Source of the DNA: Promethearchaeota archaeon
Lineage (GTDB): Archaea > Asgardarchaeota > Lokiarchaeia > Sigynarchaeales > SOKP01
NCBI GenBank assembly: GCA_019058515.1
Contig: JAHPYY010000173.1
Location: 62,001-126,000, forward strand
Length of the DNA: 64,000 nt
Direction of reading: 5' to 3'
Shown: positions 1 through 8,768 of the stretch, piece by piece
Position numbering within the stretch: the first letter of the stretch is position 1
How the letters are laid out: the number at the start of each line of letters is the position of its first letter
Position numbers and translations under genes: made by a program
Notes under the pieces: model-generated
Told to the model about the DNA's origin: nothing
Seen by the model: only the letters and a program-made list of their open reading frames with translations
The model's database searches: none

Positions 1-1298
1 CCATAGGCTCCCAAGGAAAATACACTGGGTATTAATTCGAATGAATTTTGTGTGATATATGGATCTCGAAATGAACGTAATAAGATCCAAAGAAACGGCA
101 CGGCGCAGAATAGACAAAGAAAGATTACGCTAAGATAGAATAAGGTTTTTCGTATTGTTCTTTTACGCTTAATCCATTTAATATTTATGTCAGAAAATGA
201 AATTGGTTCAAATTCAAATGGAGTTTCATTTTCATCTGAAACAGATATGGATTTATCTTTTTCATTTAATTCTACTATATCTCCAATTTCCTCTGTGGAT
301 TCTCTAGATTCTCTTCCTGAGAATCTTAATATTAAACCCGCAAATAGAATAATAAACCCAAACAATATAACTGAAACTGTTGAAGCGAGACCAAATTCAT
401 TACTTATTAACCAGAAATCCACTGCTTGCATAGTCATTGAATAAACGCTACTATCGTTAAATACCACTATTGCGTCATAAACCCTTAACGCATTCATCAT
501 TCGAAATATTAAGGCGATTCCAACCGCAGGTTTTATTAGTGGCCATGTAATATATCTAAATTTTTGCCAACCTGTAGCACCAGCAATATCTCCCGCATTA
601 TATAGATCTTTCGATACAATTTGTAGAGCGGCAAGAATAAGTAATGTTAAAAATGGTGTTGTCTTCCAAACATCGATGAGAATTACCGTAAACATCGTAG
701 TCTTAATTGGGATCATCATTATATATGGCGCAATTGGATATACTACGGGAAGATTAAACAATAATTGAGCTGTGGCTCCAAAAAAGTCTATTGGTAAAAG
801 GTTAAAAGCAGTAAGAATTGAATTAATTAACCCAAATTGGCTTTGTGGAGCGACAATTTCAAATCGAAATATAGTAGCTGATGCTACTGTTGGTAGTGCC
901 CATGGTATTAACAATGTAGCCCTAGCTAATCCTCTTCCTCGAAATTTCTTGTTTAATATCAATGCAAACCCGAGTCCTAAGACAAATTCTAAAGAAAGTG
1001 AAACGACTGAAAAAAATAGCGTCTGGTAAGTATATTGCCAAAATCGTTTTCCATTTAATCCAGTAGATAATAACAACTCTAAATAGTTATCAACCATTAA
1101 TCTCGTTCCAAAATAACCTTCTCGAGCACTACTATTTGTAAAACTTATAAAGATGCCTGTCGCTACGGGAAAAAGAATTGCAACACAAAAAAGAACAACT
1201 GCTGGAAGTACAATACTTGCTATAAAAAGTCTTTCTGAACGAGGTCCCTCCAGTTTAATTTCTGATTGTTCTAAAAATTCCTGTTCTAAAACTTGCAT
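1..1298 (-). CDS. Fused MalF-MalG type sugar ABC transporter permease (partial, runs off left edge)
   Basis: Membrane subunit of a sugar (probably trehalose/maltose-type) ABC importer. The minus strand is open from an ATG at 1298 to base 1 (432 codons) with no stop. Residues 1-325 look like a complete MalF-type permease: several membrane segments and an EAA-type loop near residues 234-257 (AGDIAGATGWQKF, ending PLIKP), which contacts the ATPase. An acidic, charged linker follows (about 326-375). Then a basic stretch (KWIKRKRTIRKT) and a new membrane segment (FLWILLRSFRDPYI) match the start of a MalG-type permease, so two permeases normally made separately appear joined in one frame. It lies 67 bases downstream of the binding-protein gene on the same strand, which supports one transport operon. 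The ATPase gene is not in view and the second half is cut by the window edge. Confidence 0.82.
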   Translation of the reverse strand, partial: MQVLEQEFLEQSEIKLEGPRSERLFIASIVLPAVVLFCVAILFPVATGIFISFTNSSAREGYFGTRLMVDNYLELLLSTGLNGKRFWQYTYQTLFFSVVSLSLEFVLGLGFALILNKKFRGRGLARATLLIPWALPTVASATIFRFEIVAPQSQFGLINSILTAFNLLPIDFFGATAQLLFNLPVVYPIAPYIMMIPIKTTMFTVILIDVWKTTPFLTLLILAALQIVSKDLYNAGDIAGATGWQKFRYITWPLIKPAVGIALIFRMMNALRVYDAIVVFNDSSVYSMTMQAVDFWLISNEFGLASTVSVILFGFIILFAGLILRFSGRESRESTEEIGDIVELNEKDKSISVSDENETPFEFEPISFSDINIKWIKRKRTIRKTLFYLSVIFLCLFCAVPFLWILLRSFRDPYITQNSFELIPSVFSLGAY

Positions 1299-1365
1299 TT
1301 TTCGTTATCCTTTAATTTTGTTTAAAATAGAAAAAAAAAATTTTTAGATTTTGGTTTTAAACGTA

Positions 1366-2823
1366 TTACTTTACAAAAATTCTTCTCTTTTTACCAATGA
1401 TGCCAATTATTGCTATTGCTGATACAGCCGATAACATTAAGATTGGAAGTACATATCCCGGAATCGTTACTCCTCCACCACCGACTACACTCTGAACATC
1501 AGCTTGCATTTCTGATAGAGCATCGGGAACAGTTCTACTACCACTTAATAAACTACTGAAGTAATCTGCAATTACTTTTGACATTTCAGTATATTGTGGA
1601 CTCACTGGTCTTGCTAAAGTTCTATCTAGTTGTCCTTTCCACTCGGCAACCCATTCATAACCTGTTGGTAAATTATCATATACTGACTTTAACGCAGGGA
1701 AATTTGACACTTCGGTCAGCTCTGCTTCTTGTGCTACAGCATCACCTAAAAATCTTATTAAATTCAATGCTTCAGTTTGATGTTGACAGTATACGGGAAT
1801 GGCTAAAATAGCTCCTCCTACGCATGAAGATTTTTCATCAGCAGCTCCCGTAAATGTAGGTATTGAGGCTACACCAAAGTCTAATCCTGCATCTTGTGAT
1901 GAGCCGTATCCAAAAGTCCATTGTCTCATGAAGATCGCATTTCCAGCAGTAAATCTGGTCACAGAAGAACCTTCATCCATCACTAATCCGTCACGAGGAA
2001 TAATATATGGAGTACCAATCAATCCAGTATATTGTCCAGGGATGAGATCATGTAAAAAGGTCATAGATTCATTAATTTTTACATTTGTTAAATCAACATT
2101 TCCCGCTGAATCAAAAATAGATGTTACACCGTTGCTTCCTATCCATTCGAAAAAGTTTACAACTCCGCCTTCGTAAGCGTCTAATTGTGCAACATAACCA
2201 GCCAAATCGGGGTCATTTTCACCATCTAATATCGTATTAGCTACTGACTTTAATCCAGCCCAAGTTGTAATATCTTCCTCGTCGAAACCATATTTTGTAA
2301 GAAGATCATTTCGATAGAATAAAACGCCTAAATTCATAAAGTAAGGATACGCCCAAACTTTTCCTTGGTATGTGCAAGAATCAACCATGCCACTTACATA
2401 TTGGTCCATTTCTCCAGAATCTAAGAGAGACGTTAAGTCAACTAACCAATTATTGGTTGCGAACTGTGCTGTCCAAACTGTATCTAATCCAATTACATCA
2501 AATTCAGTCGATTGAGACGTCATTTGAGTTACCAAATACGCTAACTGATCGTTAGATCGAGTTCCAGATGCTACAACAGTAACAGAATCGACTCCAGCTC
2601 CTAATGACGAAGCTAAGAAATCATCAACTACTGCATCAACTCCTGGTTTCTGCTGATCAGATACAATTATTGTTAAATCCACTTGAGATGGTTTAAGCTT
2701 TGCACTCGCAGGTATGAAGAATATCGACGCGCTGAAAAGTAATAGTAAACCAACTAAGATATATAAAGATTTTTTATTAGATTTTATTTTTGACACCTTT
2801 TTATTATGTGTTTTCCATATCAA
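1366..2823 (-). CDS. Sugar ABC transporter substrate-binding protein, membrane-anchored at both ends
   Basis: Family 1 (MalE/ThuE-type) extracellular solute-binding protein of 485 residues. It should capture a sugar outside the cell and deliver it to the downstream fused permease. The N-terminus has a basic stretch followed by a hydrophobic segment (about residues 18-41, ending PASA), a signal peptide or anchor. The body has family features such as TVWTAQFATNNWLVDL and YFMNLGVLFYRNDLL. The C-terminus has IPGY followed by a hydrophobic helix and a basic tail (KKRRIFVK), so the protein is probably held at the membrane or processed there. A divergent gene for a TreT-like trehalose synthase starts 140 bases away, which suggests trehalose or a related disaccharide as the ligand. 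The substrate cannot be fixed from sequence. Confidence 0.88.
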   Translation of the reverse strand: MIWKTHNKKVSKIKSNKKSLYILVGLLLLFSASIFFIPASAKLKPSQVDLTIIVSDQQKPGVDAVVDDFLASSLGAGVDSVTVVASGTRSNDQLAYLVTQMTSQSTEFDVIGLDTVWTAQFATNNWLVDLTSLLDSGEMDQYVSGMVDSCTYQGKVWAYPYFMNLGVLFYRNDLLTKYGFDEEDITTWAGLKSVANTILDGENDPDLAGYVAQLDAYEGGVVNFFEWIGSNGVTSIFDSAGNVDLTNVKINESMTFLHDLIPGQYTGLIGTPYIIPRDGLVMDEGSSVTRFTAGNAIFMRQWTFGYGSSQDAGLDFGVASIPTFTGAADEKSSCVGGAILAIPVYCQHQTEALNLIRFLGDAVAQEAELTEVSNFPALKSVYDNLPTGYEWVAEWKGQLDRTLARPVSPQYTEMSKVIADYFSSLLSGSRTVPDALSEMQADVQSVVGGGGVTIPGYVLPILMLSAVSAIAIIGIIGKKRRIFVK

Positions 2824-2962
2824 ATTGGATAGAATTGTGTGTACAAATTCTAAACAAATAATAATTCGAACAATTACCTTTTTAAAGCTTTGGCTTTTAT
2901 TGTGAAAGGATCTAATAAAAATATATATTCTACGACGACATATTTAATAATAATCTACATAT

Positions 2963-4228
2963 TTGATTGAAAAGAATTCAAAATTAAGCGAATTAATCAA
3001 AAAAAAAATGACTGAAAAACCGAGTTCGATCACACAAAAATATTTGAAATTATTAGGTGCTGACGAAATTTCCAAAATACGAGATAAATCAGAGAAATTT
3101 CGAGAAAATAAGGTATTTCATGTAAATGCTACGAAATTTGGAGGAGGTGTAGCTGAAATACTTAATAATATGATACCATTGATGCACGAATTTAACATCG
3201 ATGCACAGTGGGAAGCATTTACTGCCCCTGACGAGTTTTTTAACGTGTCAAAAAAGATGCACAATAGTCTCCAAGGCAATAGAGAGCTTCATTTCAGCGA
3301 AGAAGAAATTCAGATATATAAGAAGCAAGCTAAATCTATCTACGACCAGATTAACCCCGAAGGTGACTTTGTAATAATCCACGATCCACAACCTTGCCCA
3401 GTTATTAAACACGCTAAGGATAGAACGGGTAAATGGATATGGAGATGTCATATTGACACTTCAAACCCAAATCCTCAGGCGTGGAACTTAATATCAGAAT
3501 ATTTGCCTATGTATGATGCGTTAATATTTACGAAAAAGGAGTTTGTCAAACCTGGAACTCACGATCTGATATTTCCCATAACTCCCTCAATAGATCCGTT
3601 TTCAATAAAGAACGAACCGATGAGCGACGATGTGGCAAAAGGGATCGTAGAGAAATTTATACCGACTGACTTACCTATTGTAACTCAAGTATCGAGATTT
3701 GATCCTTGGAAAGATCCACTTGGAGTAATCGATGCGTACAGAATAGTATCGAAGGAAATTCCTATTCGTTTAGTTTTAGTAGGAAGTTTGGCTCACGACG
3801 ATCCTGAAGGAGTAAAGTGGTTAGATAAAATTAAGTCGTACTCTGCTGGAGATTCCAACATTCACATATTAACAAATTTAGATAGCGTAGCGGATAAAGA
3901 AGTGAACGCGTTTCAAAGAATGTCAAGTGTTATCCTACAAAAGTCTATTAGAGAAGGTTTTGGGTTAACAGTAACAGAAGCGCTCTGGAAGAAAAAACCA
4001 GTGATAGGAGGAGATGTTGGGGGCATTCAATTACAAATTGAAAACGGAGTCAACGGTTTTCTGGTGAATTCTGTAGAAGAAACTGCGGAAAAAATGTTAT
4101 ACTTGCTAAAAAATCCAAAGATATCTGAAAAAATGGGAGAAAACGGTAGAGAAAAAGTAAAAGAGAATTTCCTCCTAATTAGACACCTTGAAAAGTACTT
4201 AGATCTATTTTCCCTACTTTCTAATTAA
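2963..4228 (+). CDS. treT: Trehalose synthase, nucleoside diphosphate glucose dependent (TreT-like GT4 glycosyltransferase)
   Basis: GT4 retaining glycosyltransferase that in thermophilic archaea joins NDP-glucose and glucose to form trehalose reversibly. The TreT signature is clear: HVNATKFGGGVAEIL, FFNVSKKMHNSLQGN, HDPQP, WRCHIDTSNPN, TQVSRFDPWKDPLGVIDAYR and the donor-site motif SIREGFGLTVTEALW with its paired glutamates. The length (421 residues) is normal. The TTG at 2963 gives the N-terminal extension expected from TreT relatives; an ATG at 3008 is the alternative, and no clear Shine-Dalgarno site decides between them. It is divergent from the sugar ABC transporter genes. In Thermococcus and Pyrococcus, treT sits with the trehalose/maltose transporter, so the pair probably handles trehalose uptake and conversion. 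Confidence 0.88.
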   Translation: MIEKNSKLSELIKKKMTEKPSSITQKYLKLLGADEISKIRDKSEKFRENKVFHVNATKFGGGVAEILNNMIPLMHEFNIDAQWEAFTAPDEFFNVSKKMHNSLQGNRELHFSEEEIQIYKKQAKSIYDQINPEGDFVIIHDPQPCPVIKHAKDRTGKWIWRCHIDTSNPNPQAWNLISEYLPMYDALIFTKKEFVKPGTHDLIFPITPSIDPFSIKNEPMSDDVAKGIVEKFIPTDLPIVTQVSRFDPWKDPLGVIDAYRIVSKEIPIRLVLVGSLAHDDPEGVKWLDKIKSYSAGDSNIHILTNLDSVADKEVNAFQRMSSVILQKSIREGFGLTVTEALWKKKPVIGGDVGGIQLQIENGVNGFLVNSVEETAEKMLYLLKNPKISEKMGENGREKVKENFLLIRHLEKYLDLFSLLSN

Positions 4229-4243
4229 TTTTTAAATCCTAAA

Positions 4244-5026
4244 TTAATCCTTTGAAATTGGTAGTTTTGATACCTTTGAAACGCCTTTTTTAACCACTTT
4301 TTCTGCTAATTCTGCGGGATTTGTCAAGCTTTGAAGGCCTTGAGCGGCAGCTTCAGCGGCTTGACCTACCACATCTCCTGTAATCGCCCCTCCACCTACA
4401 ACTTCTTGAGCGATCACACCTGCAGCGGGTGTTAGAGCCGCAGATACTATAGTTGTTACAGCGGCAATAGCAACAACTTTAGCAATTTTCACAGCAAGTG
4501 GATGAGAACTTCCCTGTTGCTCTTCTACATCACTTTGAACGCTTTTTAGCCTACTTTCTAAGGCTTTGACGACAACCTTTAACGCGTCTTCCTTCTTTTC
4601 CTTTTTTCCTTTGATGTATATTCCCTTTTCGTAAATATATTCTAAGAACTTCTTAGTTGACTTTAATTTCTTAACGCTTTTAAAACCATTCCAATTCTCG
4701 TCTTTAAATGCTCCCACGATGGTTTTTACGGGCTTACCTTGATTTAATGTGAAAATATAGAATACAGGTTCTTTATCATTTTCATTTAATTCCATCTCGT
4801 AAACATAATCCCCAAGTTCCTTTTTATTCCCCAATTTTAGTCGCATATTTATCTTATTGGTAGAACCAATCAAACTTTTCGAGAATTTAATAAGAGCAAT
4901 TTTATCCTTTTTTGAGTCCTTTTTCTTTTCAAACACGGTATCTGATCTCTTTTCTTCGAAGAAATCTTTCAACACATCCATAGCGTCATCCAACAATTTT
5001 TTAACCTTATTTATCTCCTCTTTCAA
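4244..5026 (-). CDS. Hypothetical protein with charged N-terminus and hydrophobic Ala-rich C-terminal region
   Basis: I do not recognise this 260-residue protein. The first 55 residues are helical and highly charged (KKLLDDAMDVLKDFFEEKR, then a KKKDSKKDK stretch). The middle (about 60-150) looks like a small alpha/beta domain rich in lysine. A heptad-like helix follows near 155-170. The C-terminal third contains an alanine- and valine-rich apolar stretch (IAKVVAIAAVTTIVSAALTPAAGVIA), either a membrane insertion segment or a buried helix, and then a lysine-rich tail. There is no signal peptide. The gene is convergent with treT, with 15 bases between stop codons. Base use resembles its neighbours. 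The reading frame is long and well behaved, so it is likely real, but no function can be assigned. Confidence 0.7.
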   Translation of the reverse strand: MKEEINKVKKLLDDAMDVLKDFFEEKRSDTVFEKKKDSKKDKIALIKFSKSLIGSTNKINMRLKLGNKKELGDYVYEMELNENDKEPVFYIFTLNQGKPVKTIVGAFKDENWNGFKSVKKLKSTKKFLEYIYEKGIYIKGKKEKKEDALKVVVKALESRLKSVQSDVEEQQGSSHPLAVKIAKVVAIAAVTTIVSAALTPAAGVIAQEVVGGGAITGDVVGQAAEAAAQGLQSLTNPAELAEKVVKKGVSKVSKLPISKD

Positions 5027-5220
5027 ATTTATTCCTCTTTACATCTTATTAATTCGGATATATTTTTTTGCATAAATAAAATACAAATAACAGTATATAT
5101 GTCTATCCATTAACTTGTATTGCCATTGACATATTGCTATTAACGGTGGATTTAAACTAGATATAAGCTCATTTTTTTCTTAAAACCTTAAAAACTTTTA
5201 AGCGTTTAATATCATTATAT

Positions 5221-7155
5221 ATGGTTTTAACAGTTCAAGGAGATTGGTTTCTCGACAAATATGGTCGAAAAGTGTTGCTTCGAGGGGTTAATTTAGGGGG
5301 GAGTTCAAAAGTACCTCTAAATCCAAATGGAGCAACGCATATTAGAACTACTTTTGAAAACCACCGAGAGATCTCTTTTGTTGGTAGACCATTTCCAATT
5401 AATGAAGCTGATGAGCATTTTAATAGGATTAAGCACTGGGGGTTCAATTGCTTAAGGCTGTTAATCACCTGGGAAGCAATTGAGCATAAGGGCCCAAGAT
5501 CGTATGATAAGGAATATTTAGAATACTTAGAAGAGTTATTAAAGATCGCAGAGAATTACAAGTTTTATATATTTATTGATCCCCACCAAGATGTGTGGAG
5601 CAGAATGACGGGAGGGGATGGAGCCCCAGGATGGCTTTTTGAGAAGGTTGGGCTTGATTTCACGAAATTTGATGCCGCAGAAGCAGCGTTTGTCATGCAA
5701 TACCGATACAAAAAAAGCGACCCGAAAGCTTATCCCCCTATGTATTGGGACAACAATAATGTTAGGTTCGCTAACGCTACAATGTGGACCTTATTTTTTG
5801 GAGGAAAAGATTTCGCTCCTTCGTGTAAAATTGACGGATATTACGCTCAAGAATATATGCAAGAGCATTTTTTCGATTCGATTAAAGAAGTGGCGAGAAT
5901 TGCCAAAGATTTTAATTATGTAATCGGATTCGATAGCTTAAACGAACCAAAGAACGGTTGGATCGGTGAATATATTGACGGGAGCAGAAGATTGGGTTTT
6001 TCAGAGGTACTAGGTTACGATTTTACTCCGTTCGACGCTATGGTGACCGCTGCAGGGTACCCAAGAAAAATAGGGTTCCGAGAAATAAAGTATTTGGGAA
6101 TCAGGCAAACTAGGGAGGATCTATTAAACCCGAATGGTGTCTCGTGTTGGATTGAAGGACACGATGATTTTTGGAGAAAAGAGGGTGTTTGGGATGTTGA
6201 CAGCGACGGAACTCCCGTTATTTTAAATAATGAACATTTTGTAAAAATGGAGGAAGAAGAAGTTAACTTTTATAGAAACTACATGTCGCGCTTTATCTTA
6301 GAGTTTTCTAAAGAGATACACGATATTATTCCTGGCACCATAATATTTTTCGAAGGACCAGAAGTACCAATGATGATGGGTAAAAGGTGCGATTTCGATT
6401 TACCACAAAGTTGGGGACCGTTTGTCAGCGCTGCTCACTGGTACGATGGAGTTTCTGTAACTACTAAACGAGCGTGGTTGAATATCAATATGGACATAAC
6501 CAGCAATAAATTTGTAATAGGAAATAAAAAAGTACAGAAGATGTTCACTAGACAGTTAAAGCTCATTAGAGAAGCGTCAAAAACTGTTGATAAGGGTGTT
6601 CCAACCTTAATTGGAGAGTTTGGATTACATTACGATTTGAAGAGTAAAATAGCTTACAATAAATATAGGACGATTGGAGACGAGGCGTTCAAAACTAACA
6701 TCAAAGCGCTTTCTATGTATTATAACGCGCTAGATGAAAATCTACTCAACGCAACGCAGTGGAATTACACTTCAGATAACAATAACGAGTGGGGAGATCA
6801 ATGGAATTTAGAGGACCTATCAATCTTTTCGAGGGATCAGCAAATAGATCTGAGGAACATTAACAGTGGAGGGAGAGCAATTAAAGGGTTTTGCAGACCT
6901 CATTTTACCCATTGTAGCGGTATCCCTGTGAAAATGAATTTTAACTACAAAAAATCAACATTTTACCTAGAATTTAAGCCCAAACCTACGATAAATAAAC
7001 CTACGATTATGTATATACCTAAAATACAGTATCCTAACGGATATGATGTAGATATATCCCACGGAAAATACGAAAAAGACGAAAGGAAGCAAAGATTAAA
7101 AGTTTATACAACATTAGATGAAACTTGTAAGCTAAAAATTAAGAAGAAAAAATAA
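5221..7155 (+). CDS. Glycoside hydrolase family 5, endoglycoceramidase / steryl-beta-glucosidase-like
   Basis: A GH5 retaining glycosidase of 644 residues. The start (YGRKVLLRGVNLGGSSKVP) is typical of the endoglycoceramidase-related proteins best known from fungi, some of which cleave steryl glucosides or glucosylceramide. The acid/base glutamate is Glu242 in DSLNEPKNG and the nucleophile is Glu466 in TLIGEFGLH. An HQDVWSR motif sits in the active-site barrel. The last 90 residues form a probable beta-sandwich accessory domain ending in a lysine-rich tail. No signal peptide is visible, so it probably acts in the cytoplasm or on the inner membrane face, on a glycolipid or other beta-glucoside. 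A short leader precedes the ATG, with TTTTAAG about 25 bases upstream as a possible promoter element. Confidence 0.85.
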   Translation: MVLTVQGDWFLDKYGRKVLLRGVNLGGSSKVPLNPNGATHIRTTFENHREISFVGRPFPINEADEHFNRIKHWGFNCLRLLITWEAIEHKGPRSYDKEYLEYLEELLKIAENYKFYIFIDPHQDVWSRMTGGDGAPGWLFEKVGLDFTKFDAAEAAFVMQYRYKKSDPKAYPPMYWDNNNVRFANATMWTLFFGGKDFAPSCKIDGYYAQEYMQEHFFDSIKEVARIAKDFNYVIGFDSLNEPKNGWIGEYIDGSRRLGFSEVLGYDFTPFDAMVTAAGYPRKIGFREIKYLGIRQTREDLLNPNGVSCWIEGHDDFWRKEGVWDVDSDGTPVILNNEHFVKMEEEEVNFYRNYMSRFILEFSKEIHDIIPGTIIFFEGPEVPMMMGKRCDFDLPQSWGPFVSAAHWYDGVSVTTKRAWLNINMDITSNKFVIGNKKVQKMFTRQLKLIREASKTVDKGVPTLIGEFGLHYDLKSKIAYNKYRTIGDEAFKTNIKALSMYYNALDENLLNATQWNYTSDNNNEWGDQWNLEDLSIFSRDQQIDLRNINSGGRAIKGFCRPHFTHCSGIPVKMNFNYKKSTFYLEFKPKPTINKPTIMYIPKIQYPNGYDVDISHGKYEKDERKQRLKVYTTLDETCKLKIKKKK

Positions 7156-7280
7156 TTTTTAAAAAGCTAAGTTGGGTTATGCTTTATTATGCTCTTTGTT
7201 AGAACCAAATTACTATTTCTGTCTTTTTATTGATCGATTTATAAAATATTTTGATAGCTTTTTAATTTGATAGACATATA

Positions 7281-7805
7281 ATGCGAATAATGACTGAAGA
7301 AGATACGCCTAGACCCAGCGGAATTGATATTGGATCAAGAGCTCCAGATTTTGATACAGTAGATATAGACGGAAACCGCATAAATCTTGACGATATGTTA
7401 AGAGAATACAACGGTGTTCTTATTGATTTTTTCAGAGGAAATTGGTGACATCATTGAAAAAAGCATTTATTGGTACTTACCAAAACTCTAAGCGAATTTA
7501 CTAAAAGAAAAGTGAAACTAATTTCTATAGCAGCGGATAGCGAAAGATTGTTGAGAAATTTTAAAGAAGAAAACGGATTTTCAGTAAATATTGTGGCAGA
7601 TAGATTGACTAAAATAATCAAACAGTACGGTGTGTATTGGTACGCTAAAGGTGGGGGTGGTACAATGAAGGTAAAACAAGCGTTCCCCAGTACATTTATA
7701 ATAAACAAAAACAAGCTGATTGTCTGGAAATACATTGGTCAAGATAAGACCGACAGACCTTCTATGGAAAAATTACTGAGTGTTATAGATGATAAAATTA
7801 AATGA
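7281..7805 (+). CDS. Peroxiredoxin-like selenoprotein with UxxU redox motif (two in-frame TGA codons)
   Basis: Thioredoxin-fold, AhpC/TSA-type peroxiredoxin-like protein of 174 residues that likely reduces peroxides or disulfides. Translation from the ATG at 7281 gives the family N-terminus (GSRAPDFDTVDIDGN, LIDFFRGNW). It then meets TGA at 7446 and TGA at 7455, exactly where relatives have the CxxC of RGxWCPxC, and continues in the same frame (KKHLLVLTKTLSEF, ISIAADS, QAFPSTFIINK) to a TGA stop at 7803. Reading both internal TGA codons as selenocysteine gives the motif U56-H-H-U59. Nothing else in the frame is broken, and a SECIS-like hairpin lies just after the stop. Multi-Sec proteins are established for Lokiarchaeota. 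A standard gene caller would report only the part after the second TGA, from a TTG at 7470. Confidence 0.85.
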
Positions 7806-7816
7806 GTCCTATTAGA

Positions 7817-7852
7817 ATGAAGCAAGCATGAAAATAGTAGATGCTTGAAGAC
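7817..7852 (+). ncRNA. SECIS-like element in the 3' UTR of the selenoprotein gene
   Basis: Starting 11 bases after the stop codon, ATGAAG is followed by the perfect seven-base-pair stem CAAGCAT (7823-7829) / ATGCTTG (7841-7847). The stem encloses an 11-base loop beginning GAAAA and is closed by AAGA. The lower part can form the tandem G.A pairs of a eukaryote-like SECIS core (ATGA 5', GA 3'), and the loop carries the unpaired adenines expected at the apex. A possible basal helix pairs TCCTA (7807-7811) with TAGGA (7869-7873). Lokiarchaeal selenoprotein genes are known to use SECIS elements resembling the eukaryotic type. The fold was worked out by eye. Confidence 0.75.
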
Positions 7853-7970
7853 GACCCATGTAAGGGTTTAGGATATATACATCGTTTTTTTTTCAACATA
7901 TTCATAAGTTTGTACTATTAAGATATTTTACATTATTTAATCTCATTAAATTAATCATACGATTCACAAA

Positions 7971-8006
7971 CCTTAAGTAAGATTATATCGAATATACATA
8001 TTAATT
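7971..8006 (+). promoter_or_regulatory. Conserved promoter region of membrane protein gene, copy 1
   Basis: CCTTAAGTAA lies exactly 60 bases and AATATACATATTAATTA exactly 40 bases before the ATG at 8031. Both elements occur at the same distances before the paralogue at 11321, while the bases between them have diverged. The AT-rich element is a plausible archaeal TATA box. Confidence 0.5.
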
Positions 8007-8030
8007 AACTTGAAAAAATTCTTAAGTTCC

Positions 8031-8747
8031 ATGGATAATCCCCGAATTATCATAACCTATTTTCTTTTTCTTCCTATTATTGTTCTATTTACATATTTGG
8101 CATTTCGAGTGCTTAAAAAGAAGCAAAAGTATAGCTATGTACTCTCTTTGTTTTACATATGCGTTGTTATAGGGAGTACATTAAATATAATATATGTATT
8201 GATTGATATTGTACTTATTGTGATAATTTTACACGGATTTACTCTTTTCATTAATTTTTTTGCCCTAGCGTTTCTGTACATGGTCAACAGAATTATTCTA
8301 GAGACTTCAGTAGTGTACACCAAGGAAGAGCGTCTTAAGTATATTATTAGTTATGGTTTAATATTTGGGGTAGGTATGATTGTTTTAATATCTTTTAATG
8401 CTGTATCACTTAACACGCAAAATCAACCCAAATGGAATATATTTATGTTTTTGTTCATGGTGATAGTGGTTTCGGGGTTTGGGATAATCCCTAGTTTAAG
8501 TTCTTCATTTAAAATATTAAAACAGAGTAGCTCTAAAGAATTTAAATCAAAATTCAGGTACTATTATATTGGACTTTGTGGTTTGGCTTCGGTAGCCTAT
8601 ATGATTTTCTTTAGTAACTTTCTAGATAATCCGACTTTCAGATTGATTATCACTATTTATAGTGTAGCAAATATCATATATCTAATTCTGATGTATTATG
8701 GACTAATGAGATTGAAGCCTAAACTCCAAACTGAGAGAGAGAAATAA
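8031..8747 (+). CDS. Seven-helix integral membrane protein, copy 1
   Basis: A 238-residue, highly hydrophobic protein with about seven transmembrane helices and short charged loops (RVLKKKQKYSYV after helix 1, VYTKEERLKYI in the middle). The function is unknown to me. The ATG at 8031 is chosen over a TTG at 8010 because the paralogue at 11321 starts at the equivalent Met-Asp. The two copies share long identical stretches such as KKKQKYSYVLS and FLFMxIVVSGFGIxP. It is followed 21 bases later by the broken dehydratase gene. No catalytic or transport motif is evident; a sensor or small-ligand membrane domain is possible. Confidence 0.75.
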   Translation: MDNPRIIITYFLFLPIIVLFTYLAFRVLKKKQKYSYVLSLFYICVVIGSTLNIIYVLIDIVLIVIILHGFTLFINFFALAFLYMVNRIILETSVVYTKEERLKYIISYGLIFGVGMIVLISFNAVSLNTQNQPKWNIFMFLFMVIVVSGFGIIPSLSSSFKILKQSSSKEFKSKFRYYYIGLCGLASVAYMIFFSNFLDNPTFRLIITIYSVANIIYLILMYYGLMRLKPKLQTEREK

Positions 8748-8768
8748 AACCAACGGTTTGGAATTAAA

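Noticed and set aside
187..1347. Plus-strand open frames at 187-444, 772-1029 and 1153-1347
   Set aside because: They are antisense to the long permease frame on the minus strand, which shows real membrane-protein features; the plus-strand translations have no family likeness.
7470..7805. A short 111-residue protein starting at TTG 7470
   Set aside because: It lacks the N-terminal half and redox motif of the peroxiredoxin fold; the upstream part is in the same frame across two TGA codons, so a selenoprotein fits better.
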